64,000 bases of DNA from Agromyces sp. NDB4Y10 (GCF_001620055.1 NZ_LQGY01000034.1:1-64000), one strand, 5' to 3'. Positions 53,739-62,057 are shown, numbered from the stretch's first letter. A program made the numbers and translations. Notes: generated from the sequence alone by a model not told the origin.

Positions 53739-55124
53739 ATGGGTATCGATCGACGCGCACGTGCGCTGGGGGTGTTCGCCGCGGCAGGTCTGCTGCTGAG
53801 CGGATGCGCCGTCGGCACGGGCGGACAGTCCGGGGGAACCGACGCCGAGTTCGACTCCGGTGCGGAGCTGTCGGGCGACCTGACGGTGATGGGATTCTCG
53901 GGCGTGGACGAGGTCGCGACCTCGCGCATGGAACTCGCCGAGTCCGAACTGGGCGACGTGAACGTCAAGCTCATCGAGGGCGAACTGGACATCCAGCAGT
54001 TCCTCTCCGCCGTCGCGACGGGCGACCCGCCCTCGCTCCTGTACGCCGACCGCGACCAGATCGGCTCGCTCGCCGCCCGCGGCGCGATCCTCCCGCTCGA
54101 GGACTGCATCGACGGCGAGGGGATCGAGACCGGTGACTTCGTCGAGTCCGCGCTCAACCAGGTGACGCTCGACGGCACCGTCTACGGCATCCCCGAGTTC
54201 AACACCGTGCAGCTCACGATGGCCAACGCCGACCTCCTCGAGGCGGCCGGCATGAGCATCGACGACGTCAACGGGTCGGACCGCGAGGCGATGACCGAGG
54301 CGGCGGCCGCGATGGCCCAGAACGACGGCGGCAAGGTCAGCGTCATCGGCGTCGACTCCAAGCTGCCCGAGTTCCTTCCGCTGTGGGTGGCCGCTGCGGG
54401 CGGATCCGTCATGAGCGAGGACGGCCGCACCGCCCAGCTCGACGACGAGACGACCATCGAGTCGCTCGAGTGGGCGGTCGACATCTACGAGCAGCAGGGC
54501 GGGTTCAGCGCGATCAAGGCGACCCGCGACGCGGCCGACTTCTTCGGCGGCGGCAACCAGTTCGCCACGAACACGCTGGGCGCCATGCCCATGGAGCAGT
54601 GGTACCTCAACGTGCTGAACGAGGTGTCGCCCGACGCGCCGATGGCCTTCGACACGGTCCGCACGACCGAGGGCGAGCCCATCGCCTTCGCCGGCGGTTC
54701 GGCGTGGGCGATCCCGGCCGGCAGCGACAACCCCGAGGCGGCCTGCCGCTGGGCGCGCGTCATGACCTCGGTCGACGCCTGGCGCGCCGCCGCCGATGCG
54801 CGAGTCGCGCTCCGCGAGGAGGAGGGCCTGCCCTTCACCGGCATCCTCACCGGCAACACGGTCGCCGACGAGGAGATCGAGGGCATGACCACCGCCGACG
54901 AGGCGCCGTGGAGCGAGGGCGTCGCCGCGATGTACGAGGCGAACCAGAACACCCGCACGCTCCCCGCGAACCCGGCCGACGCCGAGTTCGACGACGCGAT
55001 GCAGGAGGCGGTGAACCGGGTGCTGAACGGCCAGGCCGAGCCGGCCGAGGCGCTCGCCAAGGCGCAGCAGACCGCGCAGGCGGCGCTCGACGAGGCATGG
55101 GCGGAGCTCGAGGGCGGTGACTGA
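53739..55124 (+). CDS. Sugar ABC transporter substrate-binding lipoprotein (operon 2)
   Basis: 461 aa. Lipobox LLLSGCAVG (Cys near residue 24), then an extracellular solute-binding protein family 1 fold: FNTVQLTMANADLLEAAGM hinge, PLWVAAAGGSVMSEDG and late FAGGSAWAIPAGSDNPEAACRW. First gene of a three-gene CUT1 operon; the permease starts inside its stop codon (TGATG). Sugar unknown; amylosucrase at 58170 suggests an alpha-glucoside such as sucrose or a maltodextrin (inference). Confidence 0.9.
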   Translation: MGIDRRARALGVFAAAGLLLSGCAVGTGGQSGGTDAEFDSGAELSGDLTVMGFSGVDEVATSRMELAESELGDVNVKLIEGELDIQQFLSAVATGDPPSLLYADRDQIGSLAARGAILPLEDCIDGEGIETGDFVESALNQVTLDGTVYGIPEFNTVQLTMANADLLEAAGMSIDDVNGSDREAMTEAAAAMAQNDGGKVSVIGVDSKLPEFLPLWVAAAGGSVMSEDGRTAQLDDETTIESLEWAVDIYEQQGGFSAIKATRDAADFFGGGNQFATNTLGAMPMEQWYLNVLNEVSPDAPMAFDTVRTTEGEPIAFAGGSAWAIPAGSDNPEAACRWARVMTSVDAWRAAADARVALREEEGLPFTGILTGNTVADEEIEGMTTADEAPWSEGVAAMYEANQNTRTLPANPADAEFDDAMQEAVNRVLNGQAEPAEALAKAQQTAQAALDEAWAELEGGD

Positions 55125-56131
55125 TGACCACGGCGACCCGGCCGGGCGGCGTCAGCTCCCAGCCGGATGACTCGAAGCCCCCGGTCGGCGGCGCGCGCGT
55201 CGCGCCGCCGACCGGGGCGGCTCCCCGCAACCGGGCGCGGGCGCGGCGACGCAACCTCTTCTCGGCGCTGCTGTTCCTCAGCCCGTGGATGATCGGCTTC
55301 CTCGTCTTCACGGCGTGGCCGATGATCTACAGCGCGTACCTCTCGCTGACCGACTACGACGTGATCAACAATCCCGAGTTCGTCGGGATCGAGAACTACG
55401 TGGCGATGGCCTCGGACGAGAAGCTCCTCCTCGCGCTCGGCAACACGGCGTTCTTCGCCCTGCTCCAGGTGCCGATGTACGTGGTCGTCTCGCTCGGCCT
55501 CGCCCTGCTCCTCGACCGCGCCGGCCGGGCGTCGGGCTTCTTCCGCACGGTGTTCTTCCTGCCGAAGATGACGCCTCCGGTCGCGGTGGGCGTGCTGTTC
55601 CTCCTGCTGTTCAACGGTTCGAACGGCATCGTGAACGCCGCGCTCGGGATGGTCGGCATCGACGGTCCGTCGTGGACGACCGACCCGAACTGGGTGAAGC
55701 CGGGCCTCGTGCTCATGTCGCTCTGGACGGTCGGCGCGTCGGTGATCATCCTGCTCGCCGCCCTCCGCAACGTGCCGAAGGAGCTCTACGAGTCGGCACA
55801 GCTCGACGGTGCGGGCTTCTGGCGGCAGGCGACGAGCGTGACCCTGCCGATGATCAGCCCGGCACTGTTCTTCATCATCGTCGTCAACACGATCGCGGCG
55901 CTGCAGACGTTCGACGAGGCGTACACCGCGTTCTTCGGCGCAGGCAACTCCACGTACAGCAACGACGCGGCCCTGTTCTACGTCATCTACCTGTTCCAGC
56001 AGGCGTTCGAGTTCCTGAACATGGGCTACGCGTCCGCCATGGCGTGGCTGCTGTTCCTCGTCATCATGATCATCACCGCGATCCAGCTCGTCGTCTCGCG
56101 CCGGCTCGTCTACTACGAGGGGGACCGATGA
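55124..56131 (+). CDS. CUT1 sugar ABC permease (MalF type, operon 2)
   Basis: 335 aa. About 45-residue cytoplasmic N-terminus, then six membrane segments (LLFLSPWMIGFLVFTAWPMIYSAYLS is the first) and the EAA loop ELYESAQLDGAGFWRQATSVTLPMISP. One-base overlap with the binding-protein gene and ATGA overlap with the second permease. Confidence 0.9.
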   Translation: MTTATRPGGVSSQPDDSKPPVGGARVAPPTGAAPRNRARARRRNLFSALLFLSPWMIGFLVFTAWPMIYSAYLSLTDYDVINNPEFVGIENYVAMASDEKLLLALGNTAFFALLQVPMYVVVSLGLALLLDRAGRASGFFRTVFFLPKMTPPVAVGVLFLLLFNGSNGIVNAALGMVGIDGPSWTTDPNWVKPGLVLMSLWTVGASVIILLAALRNVPKELYESAQLDGAGFWRQATSVTLPMISPALFFIIVVNTIAALQTFDEAYTAFFGAGNSTYSNDAALFYVIYLFQQAFEFLNMGYASAMAWLLFLVIMIITAIQLVVSRRLVYYEGDR

Positions 56132-57072
56132 GCACCGACATCCGCGTGGCGGCCGCCGAATCCGAGGCGGTGCAGCCCGATCGAAGCGGCACGGATGCCG
56201 CCACCCGGTCGGTCCCGGCCGGCCCCCGGGGCCGGGCGCGAACCAAGCGACGCGTGGGCACGGTGCTCGCGTGGGTCGCGCTCTCGCTCCTCGGCATCGT
56301 GTTCGTGTACCCGTTCGTGTGGCTGGTCAGCGCATCCTTCAAGCCGCGCAGCGACGTCTTCGACAACCGGCTCATCCCGGAGACGTTCACCTGGGACAAC
56401 TACTTCCAGGTGTGGCAGGAGGCGCCGCTCGCGCTCTGGATCCTGAACACCGCGATCGTCACGGTGCTCGCGGCCGTGACGGTCACGATCTCGAGCGCCA
56501 TGGTCGCGTGGGGATTCGCCTACTTCCGCTTCCGGGGCCGCGGGGTGCTGTTCGGGCTCGTGCTGGCGACCATGATGCTGCCGGGCGCGGTGACGATGAT
56601 CCCGACGTTCCTGATCTGGAACGCGCTCGGACAGGTGGGCACGCTCACCCCGCTGTGGGCGGGCAACCTCTTCGGCAGCGCGTTCTACATCTTCCTGCTG
56701 CGGCAGTTCTTCCTCGGGCTGCCGCGCGACCTGTTCGAGGCGGCGCGCATCGACGGGGCGAGCCAGTGGGGCGTCTTCTGGCGCATCGCCCTGCCCCTCA
56801 CGGGTCCGGCGCTCGCCGTGGTGCTCGTGTTCGAGGTGCAGGCGGTGTGGACCGACCTCATGCGCGCGCTGATCTACCTGCGCGACTCGTCGACGTTCAC
56901 GGTGCCGCGCGGCCTCAAGTCGCTCGTCGACGCCTACGGCTTCGGCGGCGAGTGGCACTGGGAGATCATCGTCACGGCAAGCGTGATCACGACGATCCCG
57001 CTGATCATCGTGTTCTTCCTCGCGCAGAAGCGGATCATCGACGGGGTCGCCTCGACGGGACTCAAGGGCTAG
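56128..57072 (+). CDS. CUT1 sugar ABC permease (MalG type, operon 2)
   Basis: 314 aa, six membrane segments, EAA loop DLFEAARIDGASQWGVFWRIALPLTGP, C-terminal QKRIIDGVASTGLKG as in MalG-like subunits. As in the beta-glucoside operon there is no ATPase gene; a shared MsiK-type ATPase elsewhere is the expected partner. Confidence 0.9.
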   Translation: MSTDIRVAAAESEAVQPDRSGTDAATRSVPAGPRGRARTKRRVGTVLAWVALSLLGIVFVYPFVWLVSASFKPRSDVFDNRLIPETFTWDNYFQVWQEAPLALWILNTAIVTVLAAVTVTISSAMVAWGFAYFRFRGRGVLFGLVLATMMLPGAVTMIPTFLIWNALGQVGTLTPLWAGNLFGSAFYIFLLRQFFLGLPRDLFEAARIDGASQWGVFWRIALPLTGPALAVVLVFEVQAVWTDLMRALIYLRDSSTFTVPRGLKSLVDAYGFGGEWHWEIIVTASVITTIPLIIVFFLAQKRIIDGVASTGLKG

Positions 57073-57077
57073 ACGAG

Positions 57078-57128
57078 CGGATGCCGCGGGGCCGGCCGCG
57101 CCCCCCACGCCCCGCCTCGCGGCATCCG
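57078..57128. terminator. Hairpin built from GGATGCC/GGCATCC arms
   Basis: CGGATGCCGCG (57078-57088) and CGCGGCATCCG (57118-57128), 11-bp perfect stem between convergent permease and DUF6766 genes. Confidence 0.5.
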
Positions 57129-57129
57129 T

Positions 57130-57798
57130 TCAGCCCTCGACCGCGGTGACGTCGTGCGGCGTGCCCACGGGCTTCGACTCGCTCGAGCCGCGCTGTCGCA
57201 GGACGATGGTCAGGGCGACCATGCTGCCGACGGCGAGGAACTCCGACTGCCAGTTCTGCAGGGTGCGGTTCCAGAAGTCCGGGTTCACGACGTACTCCGC
57301 GAGGGTGACGGCAGGCTCGCCGTGCATGGCCTGCTCCTCGTTGTAGACGACCTGTCCGGTGAGGGCCTGCGCGAGCCACGAGAGCAGGAAGATCGCGCCC
57401 ATCGTCACCAGGAGCGAGTTGCTGTAGAGCCACAGACGCCAGCCGCCGACGCGAGCCCAGCGAGGCGAGTCCGGGAGGGCGTGCCGGCCGACGTGCTGCT
57501 CGTCGTCGCCCTCCACGCCTTCCTCGCCGGGCTGCTTCGACTCGGGCGACCCGCGCTGCACGAACCAGATCGTCGCGAGGATGAAGGCGAAGAACTGGAG
57601 GTACTCGGACTGCCAGTTCTCGGCGACGTCGACCACGAAGTCGGACGAGGTCACGAACTGCACCCAGGTCTCGACCGGCTGGCCGTGCTCGACGTGCTCC
57701 TCGTTCACGACCGCGAGACCGGCGAGGGACTGCAGGCCCAGCGAGATCAGGAACAGCGCGGCGAAGACGATGCTGAGCAGGTGCTGGCGGACGCGCAT
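57130..57798 (-). CDS. DUF6766 membrane protein with internal duplication
   Basis: 222 aa. Two repeats of one unit, each with two membrane segments: LQSLAGLAVVNEEHVEHGQPV...FVVDVAENWQSEYLQFFAFILATIWFVQRGSPESKQPG and AQALTGQVVYNEEQAMHGEPA...FWNRTLQNWQSEFLAVGSMVALTIVLRQRGSSESKPVG. Four helices in total with a charged loop around residues 95-115. No known function. The SD GGGAGGT contains the TAG stop of the 27-aa ORF just upstream, so translation is probably coupled. Confidence 0.85.
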   Translation of the reverse strand: MRVRQHLLSIVFAALFLISLGLQSLAGLAVVNEEHVEHGQPVETWVQFVTSSDFVVDVAENWQSEYLQFFAFILATIWFVQRGSPESKQPGEEGVEGDDEQHVGRHALPDSPRWARVGGWRLWLYSNSLLVTMGAIFLLSWLAQALTGQVVYNEEQAMHGEPAVTLAEYVVNPDFWNRTLQNWQSEFLAVGSMVALTIVLRQRGSSESKPVGTPHDVTAVEG

Positions 57799-57800
57799 GG

Positions 57801-57884
57801 CTACCTCCCGGAGAGTGCGACGGCGAACATGTACGCGAGCCCGGCGAAGATGCCGACCACCCACGCGGTGAACACGAGCCTCAT
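57801..57884 (-). CDS. 27-aa single-helix membrane peptide upstream of DUF6766
   Basis: MRLVFTAWVVGIFAGLAYMF and then AVALSGR: one membrane helix with a basic end. Not visible by ORF-length thresholds. TACGTT-N6-ATG gives a leaderless promoter, and its stop codon lies in the ribosome site of the DUF6766 gene 2 nt before that ATG, so both genes share one transcript. Function unknown; a small partner subunit or a leader peptide are the two obvious ideas. Confidence 0.6.
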   Translation of the reverse strand: MRLVFTAWVVGIFAGLAYMFAVALSGR

Positions 57885-57890
57885 GCTCGG

Positions 57891-57896
57891 AACGTA
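57891..57896 (-). promoter_or_regulatory. -10 hexamer, leaderless start of 27-aa ORF
   Basis: TACGTT on the minus strand, 6 nt (CCGAGC), then ATG at 57884. Confidence 0.55.
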
Positions 57897-57975
57897 CTCC
57901 CCGAGCAGCGCGTTCCGGCATGGGCTTGACGGGAGGCGGTCGGGCCGTCGATTGGCGCCGCGGCGGCGGGTGGGT

Positions 57976-57981
57976 TAGAGT
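57976..57981 (+). promoter_or_regulatory. -10 element of tRNA-Arg promoter
   Basis: TAGAGT, 46 nt before the tRNA; -35 candidate TTGGCG 18 nt upstream. Confidence 0.55.
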
Positions 57982-58026
57982 AACGGGGTTGCCTGATGAG
58001 CGGAGATCGCGCAGGCGACATCCCAT

Positions 58027-58099
58027 GCGCCCGTAGCTCAATGGATAGAGCATCTGACTACGGATCAGAAGGTTGGGGGTTCGAGTCCCTCCGGGCGCG
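58027..58099 (+). tRNA. tRNA-Arg(ACG)
   Basis: 73 nt. Acceptor GCGCCCG pairs with CGGGCGC; D arm with GGATAGAGC; anticodon loop CTACGGA with anticodon ACG at 58060-58062 between TCTGA and TCAGA; T arm GGGGGTTCGAGTCCCTC. CCA not encoded. Confidence 0.96.
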
Positions 58100-58111
58100 C
58101 GGAACCACTGA

Positions 58112-58133
58112 ACGGCCCGCTTCGGCGGGCCGT
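58112..58133 (+). terminator. Terminator of tRNA-Arg
   Basis: ACGGCCCGC-TTCG-GCGGGCCGT, 9-bp stem with UUCG tetraloop, followed by TCGTCGTTT. Confidence 0.8.
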
Positions 58134-58169
58134 TCGTCGTTTCCGGGTGCGGCCCGCCGGAGCGGTCGG

Positions 58170-60107
58170 CTAGAAGCGCGGCGGCGCGTCGGCCGGCCGC
58201 ACGTGCAGCCACGCCACGTGGCACGGGTCGAGCACGATGCCGCGGTCGAGCGTGATGCGCCGGTCGGTGATGAGCTCGTGCGCCTCCGGCGCGAACCCGG
58301 AGAGGGTCAGCGCGTCGACGGTCGCGGGCGCGTCACCCACGTTGGCCAGGCAGAGCACGACCGTGGTGTCGGCGGATGCCGCGGCATCCGCCCCGCCCGG
58401 CCGCTGGTAGCCGAGCACCGTGGGGTGCTTCGCGTCGAACGGGACGAGCCGCCCGCCCGCGAGCTCGGGCGTGGAGCGCCGCACCTGCACGAGGCGACGC
58501 AGCCCCGCGTAGACGGCGCCCGCGGGCGTCGACGGGTCGTGGCGGCGCGCGTACGCCTCGGCGGGGTAGTGCGGTCGGTTCACCCAGCGGCTGTCGTCGG
58601 CGAGCGCCGGGTCGTCGACGTACGAGTAGTCGTTCTGCTGCGCGACCTCGTCGCCGAGGTAGATGAGCGGGATGCCGCCCGTCGACAGCGCGATCGCGTG
58701 GGCGAGCAGCACCCGGTCGACGCCGTGCGGGTCGCCGGCCTCGATGCCGGCGAGCGAGGCGGTGGTGCCGGCCACGCGCGCGTCGCCCGTGCGCGGGTTC
58801 TCCTGGAAGGGGACGCCGCGCGCGAAGCTGCCCGGGAACCGGTTGACGTAGAACGCGTTGAGGAACCGGCGGTGGTCGAACCCGTCGATGCCGAACTCGG
58901 CGGCATCCTCGTCGGCGAAGGTCCAGCCGATGTCGTCGTGGCCGCGAACGTAGTTCACCCACGCGCACCCGTCGGGCAAAGCGTGCCGGCGCTCCAGCGC
59001 CTGCCGCAGCATCCGCGGGTCGCGCGTCGCGAGCGCCTCCCAGGTGAGCGCCATCTGCAGCGGGTTGTACGAGAGCTGGCACTCGCCGAGCGAGATGTAC
59101 TCGACGACCTCGTCGGGGTGCACGATCGCCTCGGACTTGAACAGCAGGCTCGGCGCGGCGATGCGCAGCACGGCGTTGAACGCCTGCAGCAGCAGGTGCG
59201 CCTCGGGGAGCGACTCGCACGGCGTGCCGAGTCGCTTCCAGATGAACGCGACCGCGTCCATGCGCAGCACGTCGACGCCGAGGTTGGCGAGGAAGAGCAT
59301 CTCGCCGGCCATCGCGCGGAACACCGCCGGGTTGGCGTAGTTCAGGTCCCACTGGAACGAGTGGAACGTCGCCCAGATCCAGCGGCCGTCGGGCAGCTGC
59401 ACGAACGAGCCGGGGTGGTCGTCGGGGAAGATCTCCCGCACGGTCCGCTCGTAGGCGTCGGGCATCGTGCGGTCGGGGAAGATCAGGTAGAAGTCCTCGT
59501 ACGCGGGGTCGCCCGAGACCGCGCGCTCGGCCCACTCGTGGTTCGACGCCGTGTGGTTGAAGATGAAGTCGAGCACGAGCGAGATGCCGTTGGCGCGGAG
59601 TTCGGTCGCGAGCTGCTGCAGGTCGTCGATCGTGCCGAGGTGCGGCGCGACCGCCCGGTAGCTGGTGACCGCGTAGCCCCCGTCGGAGTTGCCCTCGGGC
59701 ACCGCGAACAGCGGCATGAGGTGCAGGTAGGTGAGGCCGAGCTCGACGAACTCCGGGATCTTCGCGCGCACGCCCTCGAGGTCGCCGGCGTAGCGGTCGA
59801 CGTAGCAGACCCCGCCGAGCATCCGGTTCGACAGGTACCATCCGGTGTCCTGCTCGCGGCGGGCGTCGGCGGCCTTGAGGTCGGCCGGACGGGCCGCCCA
59901 CGACGCACCGGCGTCGGCGACGACGCCCGTCAGGGCCTCGAGCGCGTCGGGCCGGTCGCCGTACAGGCGTCGGAACAGCCCGTGCAGGGTGGGGAAGTGC
60001 GCGGCGAGGCGCGCCCCGAACGCCGCATCGGCGGTGACGGATGCCGCGGGCAGCGCCCGGCGGATGTCTGCGAGATCACGTGCGGCGTCGGTTCCCAGGC
60101 GTGCCAT
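58170..60107 (-). CDS. Amylosucrase-type GH13 enzyme
   Basis: 645 aa. All-helical N-terminal domain (about residues 1-90) as in amylosucrase; GH13 barrel with MLGGVCYVDRYAGDL, nucleophile Asp284 (VLRMDAVAFIWK), acid/base Glu326 (LFKSEAIV) and His390-Asp391 (NYVRGHDDIGW). The RGHDDIGW and FIWKRLGT motifs are the subfamily GH13_4 marks. Amylosucrase makes alpha-glucan from sucrose; sucrose hydrolase is the close alternative. CAGTCT-N6-ATG leaderless start. Confidence 0.88.
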   Translation of the reverse strand: MARLGTDAARDLADIRRALPAASVTADAAFGARLAAHFPTLHGLFRRLYGDRPDALEALTGVVADAGASWAARPADLKAADARREQDTGWYLSNRMLGGVCYVDRYAGDLEGVRAKIPEFVELGLTYLHLMPLFAVPEGNSDGGYAVTSYRAVAPHLGTIDDLQQLATELRANGISLVLDFIFNHTASNHEWAERAVSGDPAYEDFYLIFPDRTMPDAYERTVREIFPDDHPGSFVQLPDGRWIWATFHSFQWDLNYANPAVFRAMAGEMLFLANLGVDVLRMDAVAFIWKRLGTPCESLPEAHLLLQAFNAVLRIAAPSLLFKSEAIVHPDEVVEYISLGECQLSYNPLQMALTWEALATRDPRMLRQALERRHALPDGCAWVNYVRGHDDIGWTFADEDAAEFGIDGFDHRRFLNAFYVNRFPGSFARGVPFQENPRTGDARVAGTTASLAGIEAGDPHGVDRVLLAHAIALSTGGIPLIYLGDEVAQQNDYSYVDDPALADDSRWVNRPHYPAEAYARRHDPSTPAGAVYAGLRRLVQVRRSTPELAGGRLVPFDAKHPTVLGYQRPGGADAAASADTTVVLCLANVGDAPATVDALTLSGFAPEAHELITDRRITLDRGIVLDPCHVAWLHVRPADAPPRF

Positions 60108-60113
60108 ACGTCA

Positions 60114-60119
60114 AGACTG
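60114..60119 (-). promoter_or_regulatory. -10 hexamer, leaderless start of amylosucrase gene
   Basis: CAGTCT on the minus strand, 6 nt, then ATG at 60107. Confidence 0.5.
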
Positions 60120-60135
60120 CACCATTCCGGGCCCG

Positions 60136-60156
60136 TGTCCCCCGGTTTGGGGGACA
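60136..60156. promoter_or_regulatory. Inverted repeat upstream of amylosucrase gene
   Basis: TGTCCCCC-GGTTT-GGGGGACA, about 30 nt upstream of the gene, near the -35. The arms match the core of the hairpin before sugar operon 2 (53612-53631), and both are followed by ACCGC. Confidence 0.6.
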
Positions 60157-60296
60157 ACCGCGCTTTCCGCGTGATCACGCGGATCTGCGGCGATCGGGGC
60201 CTCCCGCGGGCCGTCCCGAGGCGAAACGCGATGTCGCGCACTCAGGACTCCCGGATACCCTCGGAACCGGCTTGTCTTCCGCGATCGGGGTCGACT

Positions 60297-61520
60297 ATGA
60301 GGGGTACCACCACGATCGGCCAGGCGCCGATCATCCGTCGCGCGGCGATGCTCGCCGCCATGACCGCCATCGCGTTCGCGGTGGCCGTCGCCGTCGTGCA
60401 GTTGCTGCTGCGATGGTCGGGACGGGCGATCGGCGCGGTCGATGCGGCGGTGGCGACCGCATGCCTCATCGTCGCGGTCGTCGTCGCGACGGTGCTGCTC
60501 GGGGCGCTGATCGTCGCCGGCGCCGACCACCGGCCTCCGGCCGAGGTCGCGTCGCGCGGCAGCCTCCGGCTCACGAGCGGCCGCCGCGCCGCGGCGAACG
60601 CCGCGGTGTGGGCGGCGATTGCGGCGCTCGCGGTCGGCGCGGCGGGGGACGCCTTCACCCCGCTTCCCGGCGGTGCGGTCGTCGCGGCCGCGCTGATCGC
60701 GGGTGCGCTGGCCGCCGTCACGGGCGCCGTGCACCGGCGGGCGCACCGGCAGTCGGCGTACCGGTCGTTCAACGTCGTCGCCATGCTGCTCGCGGCCGGC
60801 TGCCTGGCGAGCATGAGCCTGACGTCGACGGGCGACTGGTGGTCCCTGAACTTCAGCACCCTGGGCACCTCGAACGACATCGCCGCGGCGTGCTTCAACC
60901 TCGCCCTCATCCTCTCCGGCGGCGCCATGGCCGCGATGTCGGGCCGACTCGCCAGCGGCATCGCCCGACGCGCCTACGACGCCCGGCGCGGCGCGGTGCC
61001 GACCGTCCGGGCGCTGATCGCGGTCATCGGCGTCGCGCTCGCCGGGGTGGGCGTCGTGCCGATCGACACCGACGAGGTGCTGCACAACGTGTTCGCGTGC
61101 GGCGCCGGTGCGGCGTTCGCGCTGCTCGCCTCGCTCACGCCCGTCCTGGTGCGACGGATGCCGCGGGTGCTGGTCCGCACGTCGCGGGCGTCGCTCGCGC
61201 TCGAGGTGTCGGCGTTCGTCATCTACGAGCGGCTGGGGCTCGTGTCGCTGACGGTGTTCGAGATCGTCGCGTTCGCCCTCGTCTTCGTATGGCTGATCAC
61301 CCTCGTGGTGACGACGCACCCGGTGGTGATCCACGAGCTCGCCGAGCTCGAGCCGCTGGTCGACGAACCGGCCGGCGAGTCGATGCGCGGCGCCGTGGAC
61401 GGCACCGCGGTGCTCGAGCCGGCGGGTGCGTCGCGTGGACCCGCCCGCCGCGCGGCATCCGTCGTCTCACCGCCGGGAATGGCCGGGGCGTTCGCGCGGT
61501 TGACTCCGATCAGAACTTGA
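60297..61520 (+). CDS. Multi-pass membrane protein (DUF998-like)
   Basis: 407 aa with about nine membrane segments between residues 15 and 340. STGDWWSLNFSTLGTSNDIAAACFNLALILSG and VGVVPIDTDEVLHNVFACGAGAAFALLA match the DUF998 pattern (FS..G.....N..L...G; P.....HN....). A 65-residue hydrophilic tail follows. Function unknown. ATG 60297 has GGGG 7 nt upstream; an ATG at 60231 is in frame but has weaker support. Confidence 0.75.
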   Translation: MRGTTTIGQAPIIRRAAMLAAMTAIAFAVAVAVVQLLLRWSGRAIGAVDAAVATACLIVAVVVATVLLGALIVAGADHRPPAEVASRGSLRLTSGRRAAANAAVWAAIAALAVGAAGDAFTPLPGGAVVAAALIAGALAAVTGAVHRRAHRQSAYRSFNVVAMLLAAGCLASMSLTSTGDWWSLNFSTLGTSNDIAAACFNLALILSGGAMAAMSGRLASGIARRAYDARRGAVPTVRALIAVIGVALAGVGVVPIDTDEVLHNVFACGAGAAFALLASLTPVLVRRMPRVLVRTSRASLALEVSAFVIYERLGLVSLTVFEIVAFALVFVWLITLVVTTHPVVIHELAELEPLVDEPAGESMRGAVDGTAVLEPAGASRGPARRAASVVSPPGMAGAFARLTPIRT

Positions 61521-61576
61521 GTCGAGCCGACTCAATTCGTACGATTGTGGTAGAGCATGAGTCGATGCGACTCAAC
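61516..61576 (+). promoter_or_regulatory. hsp20 promoter with two HAIR (HspR) boxes
   Basis: Box 1 CTTGAGT-N7-ACTCAAT (61516-61536) is one base from the HAIR consensus CTTGAGT-N7-ACTCAAG. Box 2 CATGAGT-N7-ACTCAAC (61556-61576) differs at two. Between them: -35 TTGAGT (61517-61522, inside box 1), 17-bp spacer, -10 TACGAT (61540-61545). Box 2 covers the transcription start region. Strong evidence for HspR repression. Confidence 0.88.
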
Positions 61577-61604
61577 TTCGCCGCGACCGAAAGGAGATCC
61601 GATC

Positions 61605-62057
61605 ATGGCCACCAACGACCCGTTCCGCGACCTGGACCGCCTCGCGTCCGCGATCTTCGACACGACGCGCCGAGGGCCGCGTCGCATGCCGATGGACCTG
61701 TACCGCGACGGCGACCACTACGTGCTGACCGCCGACCTGCCGGGCATCGACCCGGGCTCGGTCGACATCGACGTCGACGGGCAGCTGCTCACGATCCGCG
61801 CCGAGCGCACGCTGCCCTCGGGCGACGACGTCAAGTGGATCACGCGTGAGCGCGAGGCCGCCTCGTTCCTGCGCCAGCTGAGCCTCGGCCAGGGCGTCGA
61901 CACCGAGCGCATCTCGGCCAGCTACGCCAACGGCGTGCTCAGCGTCACCATCCCGGTGAGCGAGAAGGCCAAGCCGCGCAAGGTCGTCGTCGAGTCGGCC
62001 GACTCGACGCGGTCCGTCGCCGCGGGCGGCGAGTCCATCCAGCCGGTCGAGTCGTGA
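61605..62057 (+). CDS. hsp20: Small heat-shock protein Hsp20
   Basis: 150 aa. Alpha-crystallin domain from about residue 25 to 120: MDLYRDGDHYVLTADLPGIDPGSVDIDVDGQLLTIRAER, SLGQGVDTERISASYANGVLSVTIPVSEKAKPRKVVV (the A-x-x-x-n-G-V-L motif). ATP-independent holdase. AAGGAG 8 nt before the ATG at 61605; an in-frame ATG at 61557 lies inside the HAIR box and is excluded. The GNAT gene overlaps the stop (GTGA). Confidence 0.94.
   Translation: MATNDPFRDLDRLASAIFDTTRRGPRRMPMDLYRDGDHYVLTADLPGIDPGSVDIDVDGQLLTIRAERTLPSGDDVKWITREREAASFLRQLSLGQGVDTERISASYANGVLSVTIPVSEKAKPRKVVVESADSTRSVAAGGESIQPVES

Noticed and set aside
60240-60255. ACTCAGGACTCCCGG as a fourth three-box element
   Set aside because: Only one partial box, lacking the T-run and the other two boxes at the proper distances.
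57996-60296. Long plus-strand frame from the tRNA-Arg region through the amylosucrase gene
   Set aside because: Runs through a tRNA and antisense to a conserved GH13 gene; only the part after 60297 is protein-like.
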